A stretch of 64,000 nucleotides of DNA from Holophagales bacterium (lineage in GTDB: Bacteria > Acidobacteriota > Thermoanaerobaculia > UBA5066): assembly GCA_016719485.1 (NCBI GenBank), contig JADJZB010000002.1, positions 583,761 through 647,760 on the forward strand. The letters run 5' to 3'. The notes under the pieces are model-generated. The model ran no database searches and was not told where the DNA came from. It worked only from the letters and a program-made list of their open reading frames with translations. This document shows positions 19,897 through 30,785 of this stretch, piece by piece. Positions within the stretch are counted from its first letter, which is position 1. The number at the start of each line of letters is the position of its first letter. The translations under genes were made by a program, and so were the position numbers.

Positions 19897-21948
19897 TCAG
19901 GCCTCTCCGTCGGTCCGGCGGGAATCCCAGTACATGTAGGCGGCCAGGAGAACGTACGCGCCGAGGGCGAGGAGCTCCGGCCCCTTCCCCTCCGAGAATC
20001 CGAAGTTCCAGCCGAGGAGCCCGGGGATCGCCGTCCCGATCGCGCCCGCGACCTTCTCGTCCGTCGCCAGGAACTTGAAGACCGTGGCGACGACGCCCAT
20101 CACCGCTCCTCCCGCGATGAAGCCGGAGGCGATGAGGATGCCCCGCGAGTTGCGGGCGGAGGCGAGCTTCTCGTCCTTGCCCGCGCTCTTCGCCACGAGG
20201 TGCGCGATGAAGCCGCCGACGAGGAGGGGCGTGTTCAGCTCGAGCGGGATGTACATGCCGAGCGCGAAGGCGAGGGCCGGCACCCCGATCATCTGCATCG
20301 AGATCGCGATGAGCGCCCCCGTGCCGTAGAGGAGCCAGGGAACCGGCTCGGCCGACATGAGCGTCTTGATGACGGCGGCCATCGCGTTCGCCTGCGGCGC
20401 CGCGAGGACCTGCCCCGCCGGGTGGTCCGGCCCCGGGACGAAGCCGTAGACCTTGTTGAGGAGGAGGAGGACCGAGCCGACGGAGAGCGCCGCGACGATC
20501 GTCCCGAGGAACTTCGAGCGCTCCTGGACCGCGGGCGTCGCCCCGATCCAGTACCCCACCTTCAGGTCGGTGATGAGCCCGCCCGCCATCGAGAGCGCCG
20601 TGCAGACGACGCCGCCGATGAGGAGCGCCGCGAGCATCCCCGCCTTCCCCGAGAGCCCGGCCTTCACGAGGAAGAGGGACGTGAGGATGAGCGTCATGAG
20701 CGTCATCCCGGAGACGGGGTTCGTCCCGACCGTGGCGATCGCGCGCGCGGCGACCGACGTGAAGAGGAAGGAGATGACGATGACGACGAGAAGCGCGATG
20801 AGCGACTGCGACGTGATGCTCGGAGAGGGGTCCAGGACGCCGAAACGGAAGAAGGCCCACGCGACGAGCGCCACGGCGACGAGGCCGCCGACGATGACCT
20901 TCATCGGGAGATCGCGGTCGGTCCGCTCGGCCTCCCCCGAGGCCGACTTCGCTGCGCCGAAGAGCGCCTTGAAGGAGAACGCCTTCGCGATGACCCGCCA
21001 GCTCCTGAGGATTCCCAGGATGCCGGCCGCGGCGATGGCGCCGATGCCGATGTGCCTCACGTACCCGCGGAAGATCGCCTCGGCGCCCATACCGGAGATG
21101 AGGGCATCGCCGGTGACCGGCGGGATGGCGCTCGTGGCGCCCGCGCCGAAGTGCGACACGAGGGGAACGAGGAGGAACCAGGAGAGGAACGAGCCCGCGC
21201 AGATGACCGCGGAGTACTTGAGGCCGATGATGTAGCCGAGCCCCATCACCGAGGAGAGGACGTCGATCTTGAAGACGATCTTCGACCGCTCGGCGAGGCG
21301 GTCGAGAAGGCCGACGGAGCGCGTGGTGAAGACCTCCGCGAAGGCCTGCAGGTGGAGGATCAGGAAGTCGAAGATCCCGCCGATCAGGGCGGCCGCGACG
21401 AGGACCTTCGCCTGCTTCCCGCCCGCCTCGCCCGCGACGAGGACCTCGGTCGTCGCCGTGGCCTCGGGGAACGGGAACTCCCCGTGCATCTCCTTGACGA
21501 AATGCCGCCTCAGCGGGACGAGGAAGGCGATGCCGAGCACGCCGCCGAGGAGCGAGACGAGGAAGAGCTTGAAGAGGTCGACGGGCAGGTCGAGGATGAA
21601 GAGCGCCGGGAGGGTGAAGATGGCGCCCGCGACGACGAGGCCGGAGGCGGCGCCGACCGACTGGACGATGACGTTCTCCAGGAGGGTGGACCGGCGCTTG
21701 AAGGCGTAGCCGAAGCCGACCGCGAGGATCGCGATCGGGATCGCCGCCTCGAAGACCTGTCCGACCTTCAGGCCGAGGAAGGCCGCCGCCGCCGAGAAGA
21801 CGGCCGCCATGACGATCCCGAGCGTCACCGAGCGCGGCGTGAACTCCTTCATCTGGGAGGCCGCGGGGACGATCGGCTCGTACGTCTCGCCCGGCTTCAG
21901 CGGGCGGTAGGCGTTCTCCGGAAGGGACTTCGACGAGGAGACTTCCAT
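19897..21948 (-). CDS. OPT-family oligopeptide transporter
   Basis: About 683 aa with some 14-16 hydrophobic helices. The N-terminal SVTLGIVMAAVFSAAAAFLG and GLKVGQVFEAAIPIAI segments in order, and later NPVSGM, are characteristic of bacterial OPT transporters, proton-coupled importers of peptides or metal-peptide chelates. Two ATGs are adjacent (21951, 21948); GGAGG ends 1 base before the first but 4 before the second, so I chose 21948. It forms an operon with the downstream HEXXPGH peptidase: peptide uptake followed by hydrolysis. Confidence 0.92.
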   Translation of the reverse strand: MEVSSSKSLPENAYRPLKPGETYEPIVPAASQMKEFTPRSVTLGIVMAAVFSAAAAFLGLKVGQVFEAAIPIAILAVGFGYAFKRRSTLLENVIVQSVGAASGLVVAGAIFTLPALFILDLPVDLFKLFLVSLLGGVLGIAFLVPLRRHFVKEMHGEFPFPEATATTEVLVAGEAGGKQAKVLVAAALIGGIFDFLILHLQAFAEVFTTRSVGLLDRLAERSKIVFKIDVLSSVMGLGYIIGLKYSAVICAGSFLSWFLLVPLVSHFGAGATSAIPPVTGDALISGMGAEAIFRGYVRHIGIGAIAAAGILGILRSWRVIAKAFSFKALFGAAKSASGEAERTDRDLPMKVIVGGLVAVALVAWAFFRFGVLDPSPSITSQSLIALLVVIVISFLFTSVAARAIATVGTNPVSGMTLMTLILTSLFLVKAGLSGKAGMLAALLIGGVVCTALSMAGGLITDLKVGYWIGATPAVQERSKFLGTIVAALSVGSVLLLLNKVYGFVPGPDHPAGQVLAAPQANAMAAVIKTLMSAEPVPWLLYGTGALIAISMQMIGVPALAFALGMYIPLELNTPLLVGGFIAHLVAKSAGKDEKLASARNSRGILIASGFIAGGAVMGVVATVFKFLATDEKVAGAIGTAIPGLLGWNFGFSEGKGPELLALGAYVLLAAYMYWDSRRTDGEA

Positions 21949-22055
21949 CATTCCTCCGTGGGATGCGCACTTTGGAGACGGTCAGCTTCGTTCACGGCCG
22001 GACGCCGAGTTTAGGGGGCGGGAAGGGCCGGAGGAAGCCTTTTCAGGGGAGGAAT

Positions 22056-22982
22056 TCAGTCCGGTGCCAGGAGCGCCGCGATCGCCTCCTCGTACGGTAC
22101 CGGGCGGCTCATCCCGCGGAATCGGTCCGGAACGGCGAAGACCGACTCGGCAGTGCGTCCGAAGGAGTTCCTCTCGAACGCCGCGACGACGTCCCTGCGG
22201 GCCCCGGGGTCGGCGACGAGCTTCTCGAATCGCTCCTCCAGCGACGTCAGGAACGGGAGGACCGGGATCGAGCCGGGCCGCTGGACCCGCATCTCGGCGA
22301 AGAGGCCGGCGATGGCCTCGAGCCGCGGGACGGACAGGAAGAAGTAGGAGCCGATCATGTCGATGACCTGCATCGGGGACCAGAAGGGCGCGTCGTCGGA
22401 GACCTTCTCGAAGTGGAAGACGGTCTGGAGGACGAGGTGCTCGACCAGGCGCGCCAGGGCCGGCACACGGCCGCACTCCCCGCCCTTGGATACGAGGAGG
22501 GCATGGGCGATCGCGGCGCTCCGGATCTCGACGGCGGGTGTTCCGTAGAGGGCGGACGAGTCGTAGAGCCGCGCGTGCTCGAGGCCGAGCCCGCCTCCGT
22601 CCAGGGAGATCCGGGTCGATGCGGCGATGTTCCCGAGGTCGTGGCACGCGAACGCGACGCCGAACGCGATGCGGAGAGCCTCGAGATCCGGTTCGGGCTG
22701 ACCTGTCGACTCCGCCCACCGGCGGGCGTCCCGGGCGATGCCGAAGGGGTCCGAGCCGGCCTGGAGCGCCGTGAAGATCGACTCCACGCCGTCGCACACC
22801 GCCGCCACGTGGCGTTCGTTGTGGTACGACGGGTTCGGCGTGACGCCTGGCACGGCCGCTTCAGGGAGACGGGCCCAGACCTCGCGTTCGAACCGCTCGT
22901 GCCCGCCGACGGCCAGCAACCGGACCTCGCGGACGAGCTCCGGGGCACACGGGAGGAACGGCTCGATTCCGGGACGAGTCAT
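22056..22982 (-). CDS. HD-domain-like metal-dependent phosphohydrolase
   Basis: 308 aa, soluble. YHNERH (residues 53-58) and CHDLGN (113-118) look like the first metal-binding elements of HD/PDEase-fold hydrolases (cyclic nucleotide phosphodiesterases have YHNxxH followed by HD), and further histidines follow (AIAHALLVSKGG, VFHFEKV). The substrate is not predictable; a nucleotide or signalling phosphoester is the family expectation. It stands alone between the OPT operon and the hydrogenase operon, on the same strand as both, separated by 104 and 150 bases. Confidence 0.6.
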   Translation of the reverse strand: MTRPGIEPFLPCAPELVREVRLLAVGGHERFEREVWARLPEAAVPGVTPNPSYHNERHVAAVCDGVESIFTALQAGSDPFGIARDARRWAESTGQPEPDLEALRIAFGVAFACHDLGNIAASTRISLDGGGLGLEHARLYDSSALYGTPAVEIRSAAIAHALLVSKGGECGRVPALARLVEHLVLQTVFHFEKVSDDAPFWSPMQVIDMIGSYFFLSVPRLEAIAGLFAEMRVQRPGSIPVLPFLTSLEERFEKLVADPGARRDVVAAFERNSFGRTAESVFAVPDRFRGMSRPVPYEEAIAALLAPD

Positions 22983-23070
22983 CGGATTCTCGCGGGGATG
23001 TTAGCAGCGCCCGGCGCCGGGGGGCGGCGGGGGGGGGCCCGCCCCCCGGCGGGCGCCCCGAGGAAGGGGC

Positions 23071-23106
23071 GCGAGCGGGACCACCGTCCCGCCCGCGCCC
23101 GCTCGC
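23071..23106 (-). terminator. Terminator-like hairpin after the hox operon
   Basis: GCGAGCGGG (23071-23079) can pair with CCCGCTCGC (23098-23106), and an alternative stem GCGGGAC-CACC-GTCCCGC (23075-23092) lies within it. It sits 27 bases beyond the hoxH stop on the minus strand. The adjoining 23010-23060 stretch is a run of G and C homopolymers with no gene. Confidence 0.5.
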
Positions 23107-23132
23107 GGACACCATTTGAGGACGTGGAACGG

Positions 23133-24554
23133 TCAGCGCGCCTTCCGATCCAGCAGGCGACCATCGGCGTCCCTGAGCTCGACCACGAGGGGCATCGCGC
23201 CCACGGCGTGGGTCGAGCAGGAGAGGCAGGGATCGAAGCTGCGGATCACGGCCTCGACACGGTTGAGCATCCCCTCCTGGATCTCCTGGCTGCCGATGTA
23301 GTGCCGCGCCGCCTGGAGGATCCCGCGGTTCATCGCGAGGTTGTTGAAGCCGGTCGCGATGATGAGGTTCGCCCACTCGATCAGGCCGTTCTCGTCGATG
23401 CGGTAGTGGTGGATGAGCGTCCCGCGCGGAGCCTCCGACACCCCGATTCCCTCGAAGTTGTTCGGTCGCGCGTGGGCGCGGACCTGCTTCGAGAGGATGT
23501 CGGGATGGTGCAGGAGCTGCTCGATGCGCTCGAGACCGAAGAGGATCTCGATGAGACGGGCGTAGTGGTAGTGGAAGGACGACAGCACCGCCCCTCGCTC
23601 GAGGGAGCGGAACTCGGCCCACTCCTCGTTCGCGCGCGGCGTGTCGATGCCGTCGATGACGTTCATGCGGGCGAGCGGCCCGACCCGGAGCATCCCGCCC
23701 GGGTAACCGGACGGCTTGAAGTACGGGCTCTTGAGGTAGGAGTCGGGCTCGACGGCCTCGCCGATGAGCTCGCGGTAGGTCGACGGATCGGCGTTGTCGA
23801 CGACGACCTTGCCATTCGCGTCGACGATGCGCAGGACGCCGTCCGTCATCTCGAGCTTGTCTTCGGCCGTCGTCAGCCCCATGAAGAGGCTCGGGAAGTT
23901 CGCGAAGGTCCGGATCTCCTCCCGGAACCCCTCGAGCGACTGCTTCGTCCGCTCGAGCGTGCGGCCGATGATCTCGTAGCACTCCGGGAGCCAGGAGAGG
24001 ACGAGGTCGCGCTTGTCGGCCGTCAGCGCCTGGTCGACGCCGCCGGGGACGAGCCACGAAGGGTGGATCCGCTTGTCGGCGAGCGTCTCGATGACCTGCT
24101 GGCCGAAGCGGCGGAGGCGGACCCCGTCGCGCGCGTCCCGGGGGTTCTTCTCGAGGACGCCGAAGATGTTCCGCTTCGCCGGGTCGGAGTCGAAGCCGAG
24201 GAGGAGGTCGGGCGAGGAGAGGTAGAAGAAGCTCAGCGCGTGCGACTGGATCATCTGCGCCAGGTTGAGGACCTGGCGCAGCATCGCGGCCGTCTCGGGG
24301 ATCTTCACGGCGAGGATGGCGTCGCACGCCTTCGCGGAGGCGACGAGGTGGCTGACGGGGCAGATCCCGCAGATCCGGGCCATGAGCGCCGGCATCTCGT
24401 AGAACGGGCGCCCTTCGCAGAACTTCTCGAAGCCGCGGAACTGGGTGACGTGGAACCGGGCGTCGGAGACGTGACCGGCGTCGTCGAGCTTCAGCGTGAT
24501 CTTCGAGTGGCCTTCGATGCGGGTGACGGGGTCGATCGTGATCGTCTTTCCCAT
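23133..24554 (-). CDS. hoxH: Bidirectional [NiFe] hydrogenase, large catalytic subunit
   Basis: 473 aa. It carries the Ni-Fe(CN)2CO active site that splits or forms H2. The N-terminal ligand motif is RICGICPVSH and the C-terminal one DPCLSCSTH; 25 residues follow the final His, the extension normally cut off by the HoxW endopeptidase during maturation. The N-terminus ITIDPVTRIEGHSKITL is typical of group 3 enzymes. ATG at 24554 is 8 bases after the hoxY stop. It is the last gene of hoxEFUYH. No hoxW or hyp genes are in the window. Confidence 0.96.
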   Translation of the reverse strand: MGKTITIDPVTRIEGHSKITLKLDDAGHVSDARFHVTQFRGFEKFCEGRPFYEMPALMARICGICPVSHLVASAKACDAILAVKIPETAAMLRQVLNLAQMIQSHALSFFYLSSPDLLLGFDSDPAKRNIFGVLEKNPRDARDGVRLRRFGQQVIETLADKRIHPSWLVPGGVDQALTADKRDLVLSWLPECYEIIGRTLERTKQSLEGFREEIRTFANFPSLFMGLTTAEDKLEMTDGVLRIVDANGKVVVDNADPSTYRELIGEAVEPDSYLKSPYFKPSGYPGGMLRVGPLARMNVIDGIDTPRANEEWAEFRSLERGAVLSSFHYHYARLIEILFGLERIEQLLHHPDILSKQVRAHARPNNFEGIGVSEAPRGTLIHHYRIDENGLIEWANLIIATGFNNLAMNRGILQAARHYIGSQEIQEGMLNRVEAVIRSFDPCLSCSTHAVGAMPLVVELRDADGRLLDRKAR

Positions 24555-24562
24555 GGCGTGTC

Positions 24563-25093
24563 CTAGCGTCCGAACCGCGTGCCGGACAGGTCGGGCGTCG
24601 TCCCGTCGAGGAGAGAGACGAGCGCGCCGAAGATGACGTCGGCCGGCGGGGGGCAGCCGGGGAGGAAGACGTCGACAGGGACGACCTCGTGTACGGGCCG
24701 CGTCCTGGGCAGGAGCTTCGGAATGACGTCGGACGGGACCTGCTGTTTCAGGTCGGCGTTCTCGAAGTAGGCCCTCTTCATCACGTCGTCCACCTTGAAC
24801 GTGTTCCGCATGCCGGGCACGTTGCTCGTGACGGCGCAGTCGCCGAGGGCGATGAGGAGCTTCGTCCGGCTCCTCACCATCCGGATCTTGTGGAGGTCCT
24901 CCTCGCTGGAGACGCCCCCTTCGACGATCGTCACGTCGACGTCGGCCGGGAACTCCTTCAGGTCGACGAGCGGGCTGTAGACGACCTCGACGCGGGCGGC
25001 GATCTCGAGGATCCGCTCGTCCATGTCGAGGAAGGACATGTGGCACCCGGAGCAGCCGTCGAGCCACACCGTGGCGAGCCTGACCTTACTCAC
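24563..25093 (-). CDS. hoxY: Bidirectional [NiFe] hydrogenase, small subunit
   Basis: 176 aa. Short small subunit with one proximal [4Fe-4S] cluster, the normal condition in group 3d enzymes. N-terminal LDGCSGCHMSFLD and the later GDCAVTSN and LPGCPPPAD supply the four cysteines. No Tat signal is present, so the enzyme is cytoplasmic. ATG at 25093 overlaps the end of hoxU by 8 bases. Confidence 0.95.
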   Translation of the reverse strand: MSKVRLATVWLDGCSGCHMSFLDMDERILEIAARVEVVYSPLVDLKEFPADVDVTIVEGGVSSEEDLHKIRMVRSRTKLLIALGDCAVTSNVPGMRNTFKVDDVMKRAYFENADLKQQVPSDVIPKLLPRTRPVHEVVPVDVFLPGCPPPADVIFGALVSLLDGTTPDLSGTRFGR

Positions 25094-25837
25094 TCCGGTC
25101 CTCCCTCATCATCGTCAGGTACGGCAGGAAGCGGGACTGCTTCGCCATCTCGCGGATCGACTTTCCCTTCTCCGTGAGCGCGCCGGTCGGGCAGACGTGG
25201 ACGCACTTGCCGCACCCCGTGCACGTCTCGGAGGAGCCCCAGGGCTGGTTGAGGTCGGTGATGACCCGGGTGTCGATGCCGCGGCCCCGCAGGTCCCAGG
25301 TGTGCGCTCCCTCCACCTCGCCGCAGACGCGGACGCAGCGCTGGCAGAGGACGCAGCGGTTGTGGTCGTTCACGAAGCGCTCGTGCGAGGCGTCGACCGG
25401 CAGCTTCGGGTGGAGATACGGCACCGTCAGGTGCGTCACGCCGAGGGTCTGCGCGAGGTTCTGCAGCTCGCAGTGCCCGTTCGACACGCAGACGGCGCAG
25501 ACGTGGTTTCGCTCGGAGAAGAGGAGCTCGACGATCGTCTTGCGGTACTTCTGGAGGCGCTCGGAGTCGGTGACGACCTCCATCCCCTCGCCGACCATCG
25601 TCACGCAGGAGGCGAAGAGCCTGCTGGACCCCTTGACCTCCACCATGCAGAGGCGGCAGGCGCCGACGGGCGTCAGGCCGTCGAGGTTGCAGAGCGTCGG
25701 AATCTGGATCCCGTTCTGGCGGGCAGCGTCGAGGATCGACTCGTCCTCGCGGGCGGAGACGAGCCGGTCGTCGATGGTGAGGGTCTTGACCTTGCTCGAC
25801 GGCGCGCCGGCCGCGGGCTTGGCGCTCGGGCGGCCGC

Positions 25838-25841
<4 letters not shown>
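25086..25841 (-). CDS. hoxU: Hydrogenase diaphorase Fe-S subunit HoxU
   Basis: 251 aa, homologous to the N-terminal part of NuoG. In order it has a plant-type [2Fe-2S] site (TLCNLDG, GACRLCMV), a CxxCx5C cluster motif with flanking residues (VCAVCVSNGHC), and two [4Fe-4S] ferredoxin motifs (CVLCQRCVRVC and CTGCGKCVHVCP). It relays electrons between HoxF and the HoxYH hydrogenase. GTG at 25841 overlaps the hoxF stop (GTGA). Confidence 0.95.
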
Positions 25842-27470
<1,629 letters not shown>

Positions 27471-27484
<14 letters not shown>

Positions 27485-27980
27485 GGCTCATCCACTCCTC
27501 GACCTTCGCCACGAGCTGCGCCGGCGTCAGCTTGGCGGCCACCGCCCCGTCCAGGACGGCGGCGGGGGCCAGGCCGCAGGAGCCGATGCAGCGCGCCGTG
27601 AGGACGGAGACCTGTCCGTCGGGCGACGTGGTCCCGGACTTCAGATCGAACTTCTTCTCCAGGACGTTCATGATCTGGTCGGCCCCCTTGATGTAGCAGG
27701 CCGTGCCGGTGCAGACGACGCAGGTGTGCCGACCTTGCGGCTTGAGCGTGAAGAAGTTGTAGAACGTCGCCACGCCGTAGACCTTCGAGAGGGGGAGGCG
27801 CAGCTCCGTCGCCACCATGCGGAGCACGTCCTCCTCGAGAAAGCCGTAGGACTCCTGGGCGCTGTGGAGCGCCTCGATGAGTGCGTGTGACTTGTGCCCG
27901 TGCCGCCGCATCGTCGCCTCGACGAGGCGCCAGCGGTTGTCCTTCGGCGCGGGGGCTGCCTTCGCAGGTTCCGGTGTCAT
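27471..27980 (-). CDS. hoxE: Hydrogenase diaphorase subunit HoxE
   Basis: 169 aa, NuoE-like [2Fe-2S] protein. Ligands are in CTGTAC and the later CIGSCGLAP, after the family motif KVYGVATFYNFF. It is the first gene of hoxEFUYH. The presence of hoxE is typical of the five-subunit enzymes of cyanobacteria and various other bacteria, and it may add a quinone or ferredoxin contact. ATG at 27980 has a strong site (GGAGGAGAAGC), directly behind a terminator-like hairpin. Confidence 0.95.
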
Positions 27981-28008
27981 GCTTCTCCTCCCCCCCGAAA
28001 AACGAAAA

Positions 28009-28032
28009 GTGCGGCCCCGCGCAGGGCCGCAC
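28009..28032 (-). terminator. Terminator/attenuator hairpin in the hox leader
   Basis: On the minus strand, GTGCGGCCC-TGCGCG-GGGCCGCAC is followed at once by TTTTCGTTTTT, a textbook intrinsic terminator. It ends about 28 bases before the hoxE start. No minus-strand gene lies upstream of it (the next gene, at 28279, is on the plus strand), so only transcripts headed into hox would meet it. The 246 bases between it and 28279 contain no gene I can support. Confidence 0.65.
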
Positions 28033-28278
28033 TCAGCGTTCGAATCCGGGGGAAATCACGTCCGAAAGGCTAGCACGCGACTTCGTCTCACGCCTCGATG
28101 GGAAGCTGCATCGTCGCTTTGTGAACACCTGCTGTTGCGCTAAGCTGTACGTTTTTCGACCGGCCACGGCCGCGGTACGACCCCACGGGGATTCCTCGAC
28201 CCGCAGCTTTGCCCCGCGGCCAGCGCCGCCGACCCGGCTTCGCGCGAGGCGTAAACTGATCTGCCAATCGAGGATCGT

Positions 28279-29532
28279 GTGACGGCCTCCCTCCCCTTCG
28301 AAGAGCTGCCCCGGCTTCTCGTCGCCGCCCTCGGCGGCCTGGCCGTCGGCGTCGAGAGGGAGTGGTCGGCGCGAGCCGCGGGCGGCATCAAGCGATTCGC
28401 GGGGGTCCGGACGTTCCTTCTCCTCGGGCTCGTTTCCGGCATCGCCGCCGAGCTCGCGGCGTCCGGGGTCGCGGCCGCGGGGCCGCTGCTCCTCGCCGCC
28501 GCCGCCCTCCTCGTCGTCTCCGCGTTCGCAATCCACGCCATCGCAGGCGACCTGGACGCGACGACGGAGGTGGCGGCGCTCGCCGTCCTCGGCTCCGGCT
28601 GGCTCTCGGGCTCGGGCCGCATCGTCCTCGGGAGCGCCATCGCCGCCCTCACGGCCCTGGTGCTGGCCGAGAAGACCTGGATGCACGCGGCGGTCGAGCG
28701 GCTCCGCTCCGAGGAGATCGCCGCAGGGGCCCGTTTCGCGGTCCTGGCCCTCGTCGTCCTTCCGATCCTCCCCGCCGGGCCTTTCGGCCCGGCGCCGGGA
28801 ATCCGCCCGCAGGAGCTCTGGGCCCTGATCCTGATCTTCTCGGGCATAGGGTTCGTCGGGTACGTCGCGGTGCGCTGGGCCGGCCCGGAGAAGGGCTGGG
28901 GCCTCGCGGGCCTCCTCGGCGGGCTCGTCTCCTCGACGGGGGTCACGCTCACGTTCTCGCGCGAGAGCCGGAACGCGGGAGCCGCCGGCGCCCCTCTCGC
29001 CGTCGGCGTCGTCGCCGCCTGCTCGCTCGTCCCGTTCCGGGTCGCGATCCTCGCCGGCCTTCTGAGTCCCGAGATCGGGCGGGAGGTCCTCCCCCTCCTC
29101 TCCCTGCCGATGGTCGCGGGGCTGGCGGTGATCCTCCTCCTCCTGCGCCGCCCGGCCGAATCTGCGTCGGCGTCGGGACCCGGCAACCCCCTTCGCCTCG
29201 CCGCGGCCCTTCAGATGGTCGCGGCGTTCCAGGTCGTCCTCTACGCCGTCAACGCCGCCCGCAGCGCCTTCGGCTCGCAGGGGCTCCTCGTCTCCTCCGC
29301 CCTCGCGGGGCTCCTCGACGTCGACGCCCTCATCTACTCGATGTACAAGCTGGGCCAGGGCACGACCGGGCCGTTCCTCGCCGCGCGGGCGCTCGCCGTC
29401 GGTGTCCTCGCGAACACGCTCCTGAAGTTCGCGCTGGCGGTCGGGTTCGGCACCGGCACGTTCCGCCGCCTGGCCGGGGCCGGCCTCGTCGCGCTCGCCC
29501 TCGCGAGCCTGGCCGGTCTCGTTCTCTATTGA
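28279..29532 (+). CDS. MgtC/SapB-family membrane protein with DUF4010 domain
   Basis: 417 aa from GTG 28279 (GAGG five bases upstream), with about 12 hydrophobic helices. The N-terminal half has the MgtC-like signature GLAVGVEREWSAR and AGVRTFLLLG; the C-terminal half is a DUF4010 domain, including the SSTGVTLTFSRES segment. Proteins of this build are found in many bacteria, and their transport or regulatory role is unsettled (magnesium homeostasis is suggested for MgtC itself). It is divergent from the hox operon. Confidence 0.85.
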   Translation: MTASLPFEELPRLLVAALGGLAVGVEREWSARAAGGIKRFAGVRTFLLLGLVSGIAAELAASGVAAAGPLLLAAAALLVVSAFAIHAIAGDLDATTEVAALAVLGSGWLSGSGRIVLGSAIAALTALVLAEKTWMHAAVERLRSEEIAAGARFAVLALVVLPILPAGPFGPAPGIRPQELWALILIFSGIGFVGYVAVRWAGPEKGWGLAGLLGGLVSSTGVTLTFSRESRNAGAAGAPLAVGVVAACSLVPFRVAILAGLLSPEIGREVLPLLSLPMVAGLAVILLLLRRPAESASASGPGNPLRLAAALQMVAAFQVVLYAVNAARSAFGSQGLLVSSALAGLLDVDALIYSMYKLGQGTTGPFLAARALAVGVLANTLLKFALAVGFGTGTFRRLAGAGLVALALASLAGLVLY

Positions 29533-29623
29533 CCCGGCAACGGGCCCTCGCGGCGCGCGGCGGGAGACAATGCGGGCGTTCGTCGGCCGGGCGCGACGAG
29601 CCGCACTTCCAGAAAGGGACGCG

Positions 29624-30718
29624 ATGACCGACTCCCCTCTTTCCCGCCGCCAGCTCCTCGGGACGGCCGCGCTCGCCGGAGCGGCCGCGCTCCTGCCGCG
29701 AGACCTCGCCGCCCAGGCCGCGACAGCCGCTCCTGCACCCGCAGGAGCCGGATTCGCGATCGTCACTTCCGCCAACGGACTCGAAGCGGCGAAGGTGGCA
29801 CGCCAGGCGCTGATCCAGGGGAAGGACCCTCTCGACGCAGCGATCGCCGGCGTCAACGTCGCCGAACTCGACCCGGACGACGTGACCGTGGGCTACGGCG
29901 GCATCCCGAACGAGGAGGGCGTCGTCGAGCTGGACGCCGCCGTCATGGACGGCCGGACGATGCGGGCCGGCGCCGTCGCGGCGTTGACCGGCGTGAAGAC
30001 CCCGTCGAAGGTCGCGCGTCTCGTCATGGAGCGCACCGACCGCGTCTTCCTCGTCGGCACGGGAGCCCGCCGGTTCGCGACGGCGCACGGCTTCCCCGAC
30101 GAAAGCCTTCTCACGGAGAAGACCCGGAAGATCTGGCTTCACTGGAAGAACCGCCTCTCCGACCTCGACGACTGGATCGAGGCGGCCCGCGACGCCGAGG
30201 ACCCCGACGTGAAGCGCTTCCTCGAGAAGTACGGGGAGGGGATCTTCCGGCCTCAGGGGACGATTCACCTCTCGATCCGGTCCGAGAAGGGAGACCTGGC
30301 GGGCGTCACGACGACCTCGGGGCTCTTCTTCAAGATCCCGGGGCGCGTCGGCGACTCGCCCGTCGTCGGCGCCGGCCTGTATGCCGAGAACGGCGTCGGC
30401 TCCGCGGGCTCGACGGGCCGCGGCGAGGCGAACCTCCTCACCTGCGGCTCCCACACGGTCGTCGAGTACCTGCGCGACGGCCTCGCCCCCGAGGAAGCGT
30501 GCCTCAGGGCCCTGAAGCGCATCGCCGAGAAGACCCATCTCGTGCCGCGGCACCGCGACGCGAAAGGGCGGCCGACCTTCAACGTGAACTTCTACTGCGT
30601 CGACGCCGCCGGCCGGACGGCCGGCGCCGCGATCTGGAGTGATTCGAAGTACGTCACCGGCGACGCCGGAGGCGTCCGGGCGCTCGACAGCGCATACCTC
30701 TACAAGAAGGATTCCTGA
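29624..30718 (+). CDS. N4-(beta-N-acetylglucosaminyl)-L-asparaginase (Ntn hydrolase), exported
   Basis: 364 aa from ATG 29624. The N-terminus SRRQLLGTAALAGAAALL is a twin-arginine type signal, so it is exported. The body is an aspartylglucosaminidase/isoaspartyl-peptidase Ntn hydrolase: GYGGIPNEEGVVELDA near the start, then GTIHLSIRSEKGDLAGVTTTSG, in which autocleavage before the nucleophilic Thr of the GT pair is expected, and GEANLLTCGSHTVVE. It releases aspartate or hydrolyses glycosylated asparagine. The next gene is an exported peptidase 67 bases downstream, suggesting extracellular protein scavenging. Confidence 0.9.
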   Translation: MTDSPLSRRQLLGTAALAGAAALLPRDLAAQAATAAPAPAGAGFAIVTSANGLEAAKVARQALIQGKDPLDAAIAGVNVAELDPDDVTVGYGGIPNEEGVVELDAAVMDGRTMRAGAVAALTGVKTPSKVARLVMERTDRVFLVGTGARRFATAHGFPDESLLTEKTRKIWLHWKNRLSDLDDWIEAARDAEDPDVKRFLEKYGEGIFRPQGTIHLSIRSEKGDLAGVTTTSGLFFKIPGRVGDSPVVGAGLYAENGVGSAGSTGRGEANLLTCGSHTVVEYLRDGLAPEEACLRALKRIAEKTHLVPRHRDAKGRPTFNVNFYCVDAAGRTAGAAIWSDSKYVTGDAGGVRALDSAYLYKKDS

Positions 30719-30785
30719 CCGGCCCCGTCCCGGGGGGCCCTCCGACCGACCACCGGCGCGCCGAGGCGTGCCGACGAGGAGACCG

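Noticed and set aside
23010..23060. G/C homopolymer region after hoxH as a structured RNA
   Set aside because: Almost pure G and C gives many arbitrary pairings; only the adjacent 23071-23106 hairpin has a defined stem, and a terminator role is sufficient.
28036..28050. TTCGAATCC resembling a tRNA T-loop near the hox leader
   Set aside because: Flanking bases do not form a T stem, and no anticodon or acceptor arm can be built on either strand.
28252..28257. TAAACT as a -10 box for the MgtC-like gene
   Set aside because: No recognisable -35 partner in the GC-rich sequence upstream.
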